Source: Atrichornis clamosus
Lineage: Eukaryota; Chordata; Aves; Passeriformes; Menuridae
Length of the DNA stretch: 64,000 bases
Assembly (NCBI GenBank): GCA_013400975.1
Contig: WBMZ01012766.1
Coordinates: 80,364 to 144,363, forward strand
Reading direction: 5' to 3'
Shown piece by piece: positions 53,723 to 64,000 of the stretch. Position numbers and translations under genes: made by a program. Below the pieces are notes generated by a model. The model did no database searches. It was not told the origin of the DNA and saw only the letters and a list, made by a program, of their open reading frames with translations. Position 1 is the first letter of the stretch, and each line of letters opens with the position of its first letter.

Positions 53723-54246
53723 AAAAAAAAGTTCTTTCTTTCTCATGCCTTCCTGAAACAAGATTGACTTAGAAGACATGCCTTGCAATAATTAGACTTG
53801 TACAATTACAGTGCAGACATAGAAGATGCTCACATTTTGAGAGATCAAAATTGAAAAATGCATTAATCATAATGTAAATTGCACAACATAATACTGAGGG
53901 CCAAAAATAAACCTATTGCAAAATATATATCTTAGAATATATTGGTTTGAATGTATTCAGACTTATATTTTTTAAAGATTAAAGACAAATAAAATACTTA
54001 AATAATACTCTACAAATGCTTTACTACTCATTTTAAGAGAAAATATTTCATAGAAATGATTTTATTTCTGTTTTCATCTAAATTTTCCATTTTCTTTCCT
54101 ATGGCAAGCCTCAGGAAGCAGTAAAAAAAAAAGAGAAATATTTTTCATTTATCTTATCATTATTGCCTTTTTCAAAATGTGTAGAATTGATTCTCAAAAT
54201 CCTTGTGGTTGAATCCTACAATTTTCTCCCATTCTGCCATTTTCAG

Positions 54247-54261
54247 CAAACGTCCTCCCAG
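54247..54261 (+). other. Candidate 15-bp micro-exon
   Basis: TACAATTTTCTCCCATTCTGCCATTTTCAG-type sequence ends at 54246 and CAG|GTAAGA follows 54261. The 15 bp read QTSSQ in phase 0 at both ends, which fits the phase in which the 52038-52093 candidate ends. Micro-exons of this size are known in vertebrate genes, but so short a segment between two good sites can easily be chance. Confidence 0.18.
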
Positions 54262-55739
54262 GTAAGAGGAGGAATTCCTATCTCAGTCCATCCTGCACAA
54301 CTTTGTAAAATGATAAATGTAAATATGTTCCTTACTTTATGGCATAACGGAAGCACTGAACAGTCCCTCAGCATCCCTCCATGAATCTCCTCTCCATTAT
54401 TGAGCTTCACCTTGATTTCAAAGTTTTCTGTGACCTCTGGGAACTCTAACAGCCTCCATTCAGCCTTTCAAATGATTTTAAAGTTTCAGAAGGTGTTAGC
54501 AAGTATCTGAGACAATTTGCTAAAAGCAGGGAAGTTTTTATTTGTTTGGTTCTAGGTTTATTTTTAAAAATATCTAATTACATAATTATTAATTAATGTA
54601 GTTTAACATGAATGAAACACAAGCTTATTCCTTTTCACTTTTTAAAGGCATGACCTTGTAATATTTGGAATTTAAGAACAGATGTCTGGAAACAACAATG
54701 ATGTGTTTGTTAAAGCCTGTAATACAGCAACGTGATATTGCAGTAATGGTCTAGTAATTGAGTCTTGATTCAGCAAAGCACTTATACATGTCCTTAAATT
54801 CTCATTAATTTTATATGGCCTGAAGGCTTGCTTTTCATATCGGGATGGTGTAAAATAGGTTTAGCCAAATGAGAATGCAAACAAGTTCAATTAGAATTGA
54901 TTTTTAAGCACAAATTAAGGTCTTGAAAATACATTATTTCCATGGAAAAGCATACATATTTATTTCAGGTAGAGAAAGAATTTTGGAAGTACATGTTATC
55001 AGACTCATACATGTTAACTGTTGCAAGGAAGATGAAACAAAATTAAGGACAACTACACTATGATCAGCAAAAGAAAAGCTATCAGAATGGACATAGCTCA
55101 TTTTTAACTGAATTAAATATTTCTTATAAGTAAAAATCTATCTTCTCTTTCTGGAAAGAAGGCTGGCATTGGTAGTGAGTCATGTATATTGCCTATTTTA
55201 TGGATTAAAATTCCTCTACAACATCAGTTAAATCATAAATGTGTAAGAAAGGACAATTCTTTTATAGATGGAGGATGAGGCTCTAAATGGTTCCTGTCTT
55301 TGTCATAATAGATAGTGCAGTTAAAATCTCCCTCCAAAATCAGCACATTATGAGGCAGACAATTCGACAAAAGGCTACTTACACGGTAATTCAAAAGAGC
55401 TCCTTTCTTTCCTTCAGTGGTGGAACAAATGTTAATGAAGCAAGCACAATTTTGGTCAAAGTTGTCCTGAACTTTTAATAATATTTTAATATCCCTAAAT
55501 CAAAACAGGAATTCCATAATTTTTATCAGAATCAGATCAAGATTTTTTTTTTATACACACTGTCCAGTGTTAGGCAACAGCACATATTTGTGCTATGTAA
55601 TATGGAGACTTTATCGTGAGGTAACATATTTTAGATTTATCCTGTGAAGGATTACCTTTGGTAGCAGTTTGTAGAGTATTTTACTCCAGGTTGAACTGCT
55701 GCTCCCAGAAATGTGCCTTCAGATGTAGGAAAAGCCTAA
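54262..55739. other. AT-rich non-coding stretch
   Basis: I see no gene or nameable repeat. A good acceptor-like tract ends at 55417 (CTTTCTTTCCTTCAG), but the phase-0 frame after it stops within six codons and no donor follows. Confidence 0.55.
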
Positions 55740-55945
55740 GGAGCACTGCTCAGTGGGCAGAGCAGGGTGTCCAAGGCAGAGCTGGACGGCGATGCCCTGA
55801 GCTCCCCAAGGGGCAGCTGGCACGGTGCTGGCTCTCAGGGCACGGGGGCTGATGGGGATCAGCCAGGAGCTCACAACTTTTCAGAAGAAACTAAAAGATC
55901 TGTTCCTTGTTTACCCTCACGATATGGAGGGGAGAGGCTGCCTAC
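55740..55945. other. GC-rich patch
   Basis: The composition rises sharply against AT-rich flanks, with CpG at about 55788, 55791, 55823 and 55843. Two short plus-strand frames overlap (55658-55852 and 55767-55955) and neither is recognised. Together with the CpG-dense block at 56161 it forms a region unlike the rest of the window. Confidence 0.4.
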
Positions 55946-56160
55946 AGCTCCATAGAGGGATTTAATTCTACATGAAGGGATTAAACTCCTGCAAGGAATA
56001 ATTGATAAAATTATTTTTTTTAACAATGCTGACAATACTTATAGGGATTGGTTTTGATGGATTTAAGCTAGAAGTTAGAAAAAATTCCCTTCCAATATAA
56101 AAAGCGAGCAGAATAGGGTAACTGCTTTTAGAAACAGTTCCTTACATCTCTGATTTCAAG

Positions 56161-56330
56161 CGTGTGTTCCTCGGCAGAGCAGATGACCTGAACAGAACGC
56201 TGAAAGACGTCCTCTGTTCACGTGCCAGTTCCGGCTGTCTGCCAGTTGCTGACTAAATCTGTGAACGGAGTCACGTTACAGCACTGTGCTCTCTGGTGGG
56301 TGGTTACGGGACACTTTCGCTTGAGACGTT
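56161..56330 (+). other. CpG-dense block with an open frame; possible terminal exon or promoter
   Basis: I count 11 CpG dinucleotides between 56161 and 56328, where the surrounding DNA has perhaps one or two in the same length. A TTACATCTCTGATTTCAAG tract ends at 56160. In phase 0, matching the candidate micro-exon, the frame runs 31 codons (starting RVFLGRADDLNRTLKDV) to a TAA at 56254-56256. The block also holds a CACGTG E-box at 56219-56224 and a GACGTC at 56207-56212, so it might instead be a small unmethylated promoter or enhancer. A young insertion that has not yet lost its CpGs is the third reading. I do not recognise the peptide. Confidence 0.3.
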
Positions 56331-57715
56331 GATCCTATAACTGAGCAAAAGGAAAACCAAACCAGGATGTGCTAATGGATCACATGAAGCCTGTGTGTGT
56401 GCATCAGCTGAGCTATAGCAATTGCTGGTGTCCTACATGTACAAATGTATGCGCTGTCCACAGCACATGCGGGATAATGCACCATGACTTAAAGTGTCAT
56501 TCAAAGACTAAACCAAGTAAAATAATTCAGCTCTGCCATAGGTTGAGAATGCAAGAAAACACAGTTACTGCAGCCCAGGTGATGAATAATAATTTTGTAT
56601 TCTGTAGTATTATGAAAATGTGCCGGAGCCCAGAAATATTATCTAAATTAGCAGTGAAAAAAGTGTGAAGCATTGCAAACCCCTTCTGTCATTCTCTTTC
56701 TCCACATATATATGTGAGTAACATATAAATAACTAAGGAACCTTTCAAAGTTTCTATAAAATCCATATATACATGTATATGAGCATCACAGAACTAAACT
56801 GATCCATCTGCTAAACTACTAACGGAAAACAGGCAGGTGATAAAACATCTTGAAGTTGGCATGTCTTTTTTCATGGATAGTGACAAGAAAGAAGTCCTAC
56901 TAAAGAGGAAAGAAGCAGCACCAATATTCCCATATTTTTCAGAAAAATAATTAAACAGTGCTTCACTGATATGCAACACCTTGGTGCTGAGAAACTCAAG
57001 AAGTGTTCAAAGAGAGTTCCCACACACATCCTTACTTTCTGCAGCTCCTCAAAATAAGAAAAATGTTATCTTTCCATCAGTATCTGAAATATTCTTTTGA
57101 TATCAACCAGGGAGGAGACAAATGTGTATTCTCCTGCTAGCTGTTACACTGGGTGTAATGCACAAACCTTATGCCATCTCTACCTGTTAACCTGTGACTT
57201 GGTGACACAATGCATTCTTAGGCTGCTCTTTCGAAAAAATCATGATGCTTTGAATTCTCTAAAGCTTTTTAAGAATAGCAGAGACAGAAGTCATTGATTT
57301 ATGCTACATAAATTCTATCAAATTTGACCTTATATTTTATTTCATCAGGGTTTGCTATAATTAGAGAAAATGCTAGATATCAAATAATTACTTAGGTTCA
57401 GAACTTATACAACGAAGTTAGCCACTGTTTTAATCTGATCTAAAAAAACCTAATTAGACAACTGAGTATAGCCTTTTTAAAATAAAAAAAAACCCCGAAC
57501 CCAATAACAACAGCAAAACCACACACAGAAGAAACCAACACCCGAAATCAGAATGAAGCAGTGTTGACTCAATGCAGAAGTTCTCTTTAAAGGCAAAAGA
57601 ATATTAGATTTTTAATTGATATTGTGTATTTAACAAATCATGAGGTTTCCTCTGGCTTGTCCTTTGCAATGAGCCCAAAACGCATCTTGGAATAAAGCAA
57701 CTCCTTATATCTCAC
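56331..57715. other. Non-coding stretch
   Basis: A plus-strand frame of 99 codons (56369-56668) is rich in Cys, His and Met and is not recognised. Two short palindromic AT tracts lie near 56705 and 56770. Nothing else is seen. Confidence 0.5.
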
Positions 57716-57761
57716 CCTGATACCTCTGCAAGCCCACACGGAAGTTTTGCTGAACCTGCGT
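57716..57761 (-). other. Candidate 46-bp minus-strand exon
   Basis: On the minus strand, AATTCTTTCCAATGGCTGCAG comes before 57761 and CAGG|GTGAGA follows 57716. In phase 0 the segment reads TQVQQNFRVGLQRYQ plus one base, with balanced codons and a higher G+C content than its flanks; past the donor the frame stops within a few codons. I do not recognise it and see no partner exon on this strand. Confidence 0.15.
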
Positions 57762-60159
57762 CTGCAGCCATTGGAAAGAATTAATACCAACATCTGAACA
57801 TAAGCTGCCAAATAATTTTTCAAGACCTATAAAATTTAGAGTAAGATTTGAAAAAGGCAACTGATGCTTTAAAAAATTACTTATACAGCTCTAGTTGTCC
57901 CAGACGACATGAGTTTTGTGCAAATGTACTGCATAGCAATTATTTTCCAGGAACAGAATTGCAAGGATTGAAGCACTGTAAAAAAATAGGGGCAGCCAAA
58001 GATCATTCTTACTGAAGATAACCAGTTTCAGCCTTCCTTCTGTGGTTGAACACTTCCTCTCTCATCTCTGGAGTAGAAAGTAACAGAAGGAAGACCTCTG
58101 CATTCTTTAAAATGTGTTCAGGAAAATGCACTTGTTTTGATAATGGTCTAGATTTAAAAATTAATTTTGACAGAAAGAATGACCAAAGACAGTAGGAACT
58201 AATTTTGATTAAAAAATGTAGGAACTACCTTTGAGAAGGAACAGTTACTTCCTTGTAGTGAAATTGTTGTGACTCATCTTGACCTTAATATTTCTAGCTT
58301 TGGCAAGCTCTTAGTATTGCATAATGAGTTTCTCAAATTTTTAAACTGAGTTGCTTAATTAGTCTCACTAACTCCCCTTTCATAAGTAGAAATCTTTCCA
58401 AGATTGAGATATATACTTTTCTATAGAAAAAAAACCACTGACCACAGTGAGCCAGTTCATCACTGGAATAAATTGATTGACTAAGACTGAGCTGTAGGAG
58501 AAATTACTTTGGCTCATGACTTGTTTAACATATGTAAAAACCCCAAGCTAAACAGGGCAAACATAAAAGCAGCCTAGACCCTCAGTATTAAAATTGTCTG
58601 CAGAGACAGATTGTGTAATGTAGGGTTTATTGAATCCCTGCAGCTTTCCAGCAAAGCTCACTGTGTGAGGTGCATGTACAATATCCTCCTGTAATTTAAA
58701 TGAAAATGTTGACTAGCCCTAAAAGCTCCATTAGGTGGTCTAAACTGAATAGGCAGCCATTTCCCATGTTCTCAACACCTGCTACTTAAAACAAGGAATA
58801 CTGTTACCATGGGTTACCAGAAGGTATTATGTATCAATGGTGCAATGATGAAATGATAGGAATTCACCTTTCTTAGGGGTGAAAATTACTAAACATACAA
58901 AACAGCTTAGACAAAGTGCAAAAGTCCAGCAGCAAAAAGCATCATTTTTCAGCATAAAAGGACTCTGACCATATAAATAAACATCAGCTCAAATGAGCAC
59001 TTTGTTCCTGAGTTATGGTTTGTACATTTCTTATAGCAGTGAAGAAAACCATCCCACACCCGTGAACTGTAAAGTATCCAGGCTGGGAAATCTGTGGAAG
59101 GTAGACAGGACTGTCAAGCTACCTTCCTTTCCGAGAGAAATATTCTTTATGGACCCAAACCGCCACTCTGCTGAGCATCCTAATCCCCACTGAAACGTGG
59201 AAGTGCTCATCACCTCACAGGAGCTCACTTACACGTGGTCTTTAAAGTTTTTTGTACTGGACAGCTTTCATTCAATCTACAACACTCATCCATATTCAGC
59301 AGGGCATTTTTCTGGCATGTGCTGACATCCCTTGACTGTTCAACATGTGCTTCTGTGCGTTGTTGAACATGGTTTAACTTGAGCATGTTGGACTTCTCCT
59401 TAATGCTTCACTGAATAGGTTGTTCTTATTGCAAGCTGATTGTCTTGCAGGACTGGAGTCTGAAAAGTAAGACATAAATGCTTTAGCATTTCCAGTATTG
59501 AGGTATGGAGTCTAACTCTGTGGTCATCAATGGGTTTTCCAGCCACACTATAGCAATTATCCTTCTGTGGTTCAATTTTGATGAAGTTACTTCTTCAAAT
59601 TATCTGTTTCTAAGTCCAAAGCATCAAAATATATGTTGCTATAGTCTTCCAGTCTAATGCAATAGATATCAAAAGTCACTTTTAGCCTTTGAGTTGATTT
59701 TATTAATCAGTGGATTTTCCTATAAATGTGTAAGTGGTCTGAAAATTAATTAAAAATATTATAAAGGAGATTGTGCGTTCCCTGGAAGTTTCATAGCAAC
59801 CCTATTGCTTCACATAGAGCTAGTTCTGCAGAACTTTTGTGAAGACACTAGGAACAAATTTATTTCCCAAACATCCTCTGAATTTACTCTAAGCCCAAAT
59901 TTACTTTGAAAACCAGAACTTTTATTAAGTCTCACTACTTTTCACAATAATCTACTCACATAAAAAACAATTAGGAGGCAGGAGAGGATGGAAGGATTTT
60001 TAGTTGGAACTTAGATAACGTTAAATTAATGTATTTAACATTATCCATCATATAATAAATCAGTGCAATCACTGGGACAACAACAGCCTACCTTATAGCC
60101 TTCTCTTAAATTTGTAGCTGGAAATGTCAGGGAAACAGCCTTTCTAACAGGCTTGCCAC
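57762..60159. other. AT-rich non-coding stretch
   Basis: No gene is recognised. Frames at 58993-59193 (plus) and 59031-59228 (minus) overlap in a slightly GC-richer patch. An eight-base inverted repeat (TGTTCAAC at 59337-59344, GTTGAACA at 59362-59369) could form a short hairpin, too small to call a microRNA precursor. Confidence 0.55.
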
Positions 60160-60750
60160 AGAGCAGGCTATTGGTGTCTTGGCATGCATTAGAAGGAACA
60201 TTGCCATCAGATGAGAGATGATCCTTGCCCCCTTCTCAGCACTGGGGTGGCCACACCTGGGCTGCTGTGTTCAGTTCTGGGCTCCCCAGTACGAGAGGGA
60301 GACACAGACGTGCCTGAGAGTCCAGCAAAGGGACTGACACTGGGGTGGTTGATGTAGTGGAGCAACGCTAAGAGACCTGGGAGGTTTAGCCTGGAGAAGG
60401 TGCCGGGGGAAACTTATAAATGTACGTAAATACTTGAAGGGAGAGTGCAAAGAAGAGGGAGCCAAACTCTGCTGAGTGGTGCCCAGTGGTAGGACCAGAG
60501 ACAATGGGCACAAACTGAAACACGGGAGGTTTCCTCTGAACAACAGGAAACACTTTTCCACTGTGAGGGTGAACGAGCCCTGGCACAAGGTCCTGGAGAG
60601 GGTTGTGGAGTCTCCATCCTCAGAGACATTCAAAAGTTGTCTGAACATAATTCTGAGCAACTGGCTACAGGAGTCCCTGCTTGAGCCCAGGAGTTAGACT
60701 AGATGATCTCCAGCATTTCCTTCCAACCTCAATATTTCTGATTCTTTGAT
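60160..60750 (+). mobile_element. CR1 LINE, 5'-truncated, plus orientation
   Basis: Blocks in CR1 order are visible: GCATTAGAAGGAACATTGCC, TTCTGGGCTCCCCAGTACGA, TTTAGCCTGGAGAAGG, GGCACAAACTGAAACACGGG, ACAGGAAACACTTTTCCACT, GTTGTGGAGTCTCCATCCTC, and the end TAGACTAGATGATCTCCAGC followed by TTCCTTCCAACCTCAATATT and TGATTCTTTGAT. The terminal octamer-like repeat is diagnostic of CR1. The copy holds the 3' part only and has many substitutions and small gaps, so it is inactive. The minus-strand frame of 129 codons at 60271-60660, the longest in the window, is simply its antisense. Confidence 0.95.
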
Positions 60751-62927
60751 AACAAGATTTTGAGCATAGCAGTGTAGTGAGTAGTACATTTTCAAGGATG
60801 CTGTGTGTCCCAGGAATGTTCACTGCACCTTGTCATGCCAGAACTGCAGCATGCCAGATCTGACACATTTTTAATGGCTGGATTTTTAGAAACGGACCCT
60901 GGGTGAAAGCCCTGGCCTTTCCCTTCCTTCAACGTGTTACTTCATTAAAAGAGGAAACTAATTTTAAAATTATCAAACTAATATAACTTAAAAGCCTCAG
61001 AAACAACCTATATATATAAAGACATATGAAAAAGATGTATGAATGGAAAAGAGATGTTAGGTTTAGGGGAAAAACAACTCACATGATGAAAATTCTCATA
61101 TACTCTAAGTAGAGGCATTGTACTTAGTTCACTAAGATAACTTTGAAATACTTTAAAATATCCCTTCTGAAAATTAGATGAAAGGGATAAAAAGCAATGG
61201 AAAAAAAGGACATATGTCTTTTAATCAAAAAAGATTTTCACAGCCAAAGGGTACTAAAATACTTAGACTGAATAAGTAATTGCAACCATTTCTTAGTGAA
61301 ATGAAACTTCAGAGTCTATCATGACAGTTTTGATGCTGCTGCAGCAATACACTGAAGCTGATTAAATGTTAAACATATGCTATAAATGCTTAGTCCTTTT
61401 AAAAGTCAATTCATTATTTAATAAGATTCAATCATGAGTATACATTGCATATTTTCCCAGAAATTCAAAGTATACTCAAATATTGTCAGTATTATTTTTT
61501 TCCTCTAGTTAGGTAGATTTTGAATTCAGATATCCATCTCTGTTAATTTAAAAGTTTTAGGGACTTGGATAGCACTGCAGGCTGCACAGAAGCTGCTGCA
61601 CTAAGGCTAAAATTTTGTCACTGCAATTTTTTTAAATGAACAAATATCTTTTATGACTTGTTTAGTATGGTGATGGACCAAGCTAATAGTTAATGAGAAT
61701 AAAACTCTTTTCTTACAGATGAAAATTCTGTTGGTTTAAAATACAGAAATCAAATGCTTTCATTAAGTCTGAGTGAGTCAAATTGGAATTGGGCTTTTCA
61801 AACTTACTGATTTAGGACATTTGTGTTGATAGGCCCCCTTGTGATTTTATTTTAAATATTATGTAATAGTTTTGGATAGCAATCTAAAAATTGCAATGAA
61901 AACTAAGAGCAGTGCATTTCAACTATATTATTTCTGATCTTTGATTTGATTAGTGAAACTTCTTGATGAGCAAGTGATTAAAAGAAACACACAGCTAGCG
62001 AATATCTGTGAGTGCAAGACTGCACAAATCCTGCCAGCCAGATGCCTTCAGCAATGAACTTCTCATAGGAAGGGCCTGGCCCCTTCTGGCTCCTGGGTTC
62101 TGCCTGGTGGACAATGGAGGGGAAAAACAAAAGACTTTCATCAGGACAGGGATGGGAGGGACAGAGACTCATGACATATTCATTGTCACCACCAAATCCC
62201 AAGGTATTCTGACTAACTGATGCAAAAGTAATATTTAGCTATTAGGTTTGCCTTTGATATAAGCTAAGACTTTGTTTCCCCTTATCTTGATTTGACGTAG
62301 CTAACAATATTGATTTGCTCATGAATTTGATATTTTGTACTTTTGTTTCCAAAATGGGCAACATGACTAAAGGATTCCTAGGAAGATGTAAAATCCATAA
62401 GGTGCTTGCACATTATGAGGAATAACCAAATTATATTACGCTAACATTACTTTAAACTTACCTGTCATTATTATTATTTCAGAGCTGGACAAACTACAAG
62501 GCTGTATAAAGTGAATTGATTTAATTGGGCCTTGTGTTGGGGCCCCTTTGATTGGGCCTTCCTTTGAGGGACCACCGTAACTGTCTTTGAAAACATCTGT
62601 ATTCATATTGTTCAAACTTATGTTTTATAGTCTCTATACCTATTAAGCAGAAAAGTTGAAAATCCTTTTGGTAAAGAAGGCAGGCTTAAAATGATCTTTC
62701 TGTTAGGCTAAAGAGACGATGAAAAAAATGTTAATAGCCTTCGTAGAGCATTTTCCAGAGCAGGTTAGACAAATGTTCTTCAGAGGTTCTCATAGAAAGA
62801 TCAGAGTCAGGCAATGAAATAGATTTTCTCCTGAAATATATTCCACATTTATAGTCTAGGTTAGGGTTTAAATCTTGGGCTGACCATTTGCAACAAAGAA
62901 CCCTGTACATGAAATGCATTAAAGATA
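60751..62927. other. AT-rich non-coding stretch
   Basis: I see no gene. A direct repeat of a TTGGGCCTT-type unit occurs within 62520-62575. Short frames at 61978-62220 overlap on both strands and are not recognised. Confidence 0.55.
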
Positions 62928-63583
62928 ATCACAGAATCATAGAATTAAGTTGTAAAAGACCTTTAAGGTAATTTAGTCCCACCACTAACCCAACACTATC
63001 AAGTCCACCACTAAACCATGTCCCTGCATGCCACATCTACCTCTCTTTTCGAAAGATAAATAAATAAAGATATTAAACAGAACTGGCCCCAATACTGAGC
63101 TCTGGGAATACACTTGTGACCAGACACCAAGTGGATTTAACTCTTTTCACCACCACTCTCTCGTCTTGACCATCCAGAGAGTTTTATATCCAGGAAAAAG
63201 TACACCCAGCCAAGCCATGAGCAGCCAGTTTCTGCAGGAGAATGCAGTGGGAAATGGCATAAAGGCTTTACTGAAGTCCAGATAGACATATCCATAGCCT
63301 TTCCTCATCCACTAGGCATGTCACACTGTCACAGGGGCAAGCGATTACCCTGTTGTCTTGTATTTGGCCCTCAGGATGATCAGTTCCATGATTTTCCCTG
63401 GCATCAACGTCAAACTGACAGGCTTGTAGTTCCCTGGATCCTCCTTCTGGCCCTACCTGCAGAAGGGGATTGCATTTGCCAACTTCTATTCACCTGGGAA
63501 CTCCCCAGTTAGCCAAGACTGCTGATAAGTGATAGAAAGTGGTTTAGTGAGAATGTCTGCCACATCCCTCATATATCATAGGT
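62928..63583 (-). mobile_element. CR1 LINE, minus orientation, with internal deletion
   Basis: The left end, ATCACAGAATCATAGAATTA, is the complement of a CR1 3' terminus and is followed by the CCACTAAACCATGTCCCTGC-type block. Near 63050-63058 the sequence jumps to GATATTAAACAGAACTGGCC and then continues in the ORF2 region of CR1, with the complement of the reverse-transcriptase C-terminal part (blocks such as GCAGCCAGTTTCTGCAGGAG, CTTTACTGAAGTCCAGATAG and AGGCTTGTAGTTCCCTGGAT). The stretch that normally lies between these two parts is absent, so several hundred bases are probably deleted. Many substitutions make it inactive. The plus-strand frame at 63318-63512 is antisense to it and not a gene. 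The right end is approximate. Confidence 0.93.
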
Positions 63584-64000
63584 GAAGTAGAATTTCCAAA
63601 TTCAGTGCTCTCAAATAAACCTCAAACTTCAGTCTTCCACAAAAAATAAAGAGTTTTATTTACTACATAAATGACTAGGGTGTTCCCAGCTGCTTTGCAG
63701 CAATTTGCCACAGAGAGGTACAAAGTCGGTAAAGTTTATTTGACAGGTTACTGTAAAATAAGCTATCATAAAAAATTCATTAAATTTAAACCTGGTAATA
63801 ACTTGGTGCCCACTGAAAAAACATCATAGTACTGAATAGGAACTGTCAAAATGGAATAGGAAAAATACATTTAAAGAAGCAGCAGAAAGATGTCTAGAGA
63901 ACAAAGCAAAAACCCAAATTAATTTTTGAAAATGTTCACTATTAGATAGTTTCCACATGACTAGATACCTACTATTGAACTGATAAAAATAACACTGTTT
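63584..64000. other. AT-rich non-coding stretch
   Basis: I see no gene or nameable repeat to the end of the window. Confidence 0.6.

Noticed and set aside
59337..59369. Possible hairpin RNA from an eight-base inverted repeat
   Set aside because: The stem is far too short for a microRNA precursor.
60271..60660. Minus-strand frame of 129 codons, the longest in the window
   Set aside because: It lies wholly antisense to a CR1 LINE fragment and has no resemblance to a protein.
63318..63512. Plus-strand frame of 64 codons
   Set aside because: It is antisense to the ORF2 part of a decayed CR1 copy.
1..64000. tRNA, rRNA, CRISPR array, bacterial operon or provirus with coding genes
   Set aside because: I found no such pattern on reading both strands. 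The repeats and composition are those of a vertebrate, bird-like genome.

Overview
The window reads as AT-rich, intron-poor, non-coding vertebrate DNA, most likely from a bird. The best evidence is four CR1 LINE fragments. They show the CR1 3' end, which finishes in a short TGATTCTxTGAT-type repeat rather than a poly(A) tail, and stretches of the CR1 body. A solitary retroviral LTR at 3958-4530 begins with the TGTGGTGGGTTGA-type end that I associate with avian endogenous retroviruses. Birds other than chicken-like fowl seem likely, but I cannot name the species or chromosome. There are no operons, ribosome-binding sites, rRNA, tRNA or CRISPR arrays, and nothing suggests bacterial or viral genomic DNA.

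I recognise no protein-coding gene. The longest reading frames (about 100-130 codons) do not look like known proteins. Several of them lie inside or antisense to CR1 copies (45452-45790 and 60271-60660). The window could be intergenic desert or the interior of one or more very long introns. Sequence alone does not separate these.

Layout. 1-3957: AT-rich, non-coding. 3958-4530: ERV LTR. 4531-40300: AT-rich, with scattered low-complexity tracts, two clean palindromes (29831-29850 and 38147-38174 in the next part), a triple 11-bp repeat (13480-13512) and several exon-like segments with good splice consensus (11225-11338, 24460-24676, 33626 onward, 34284-34421). 40301-40410: CR1 stub. 41953-42230: a locally GC-richer patch with overlapping frames on both strands. 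45128-45890: CR1, minus strand. 51555-56253: the most interesting part, with a duplicated splice-acceptor-like motif followed by four small segments whose splice sites and reading phases fit together, ending in a CpG-dense block at 56161-56330. 60160-60750: CR1, plus strand. 62928-63583: CR1, minus strand, with an internal deletion.

The exon chain on the plus strand at 51.6-56.3 kb would encode a hydrophobic stretch followed by a short Ser/Asn-rich tail. It is a hypothesis built on splice consensus and open phase. It resembles no protein I know, and chance could produce it. RNA-seq and cross-species alignment would settle it.
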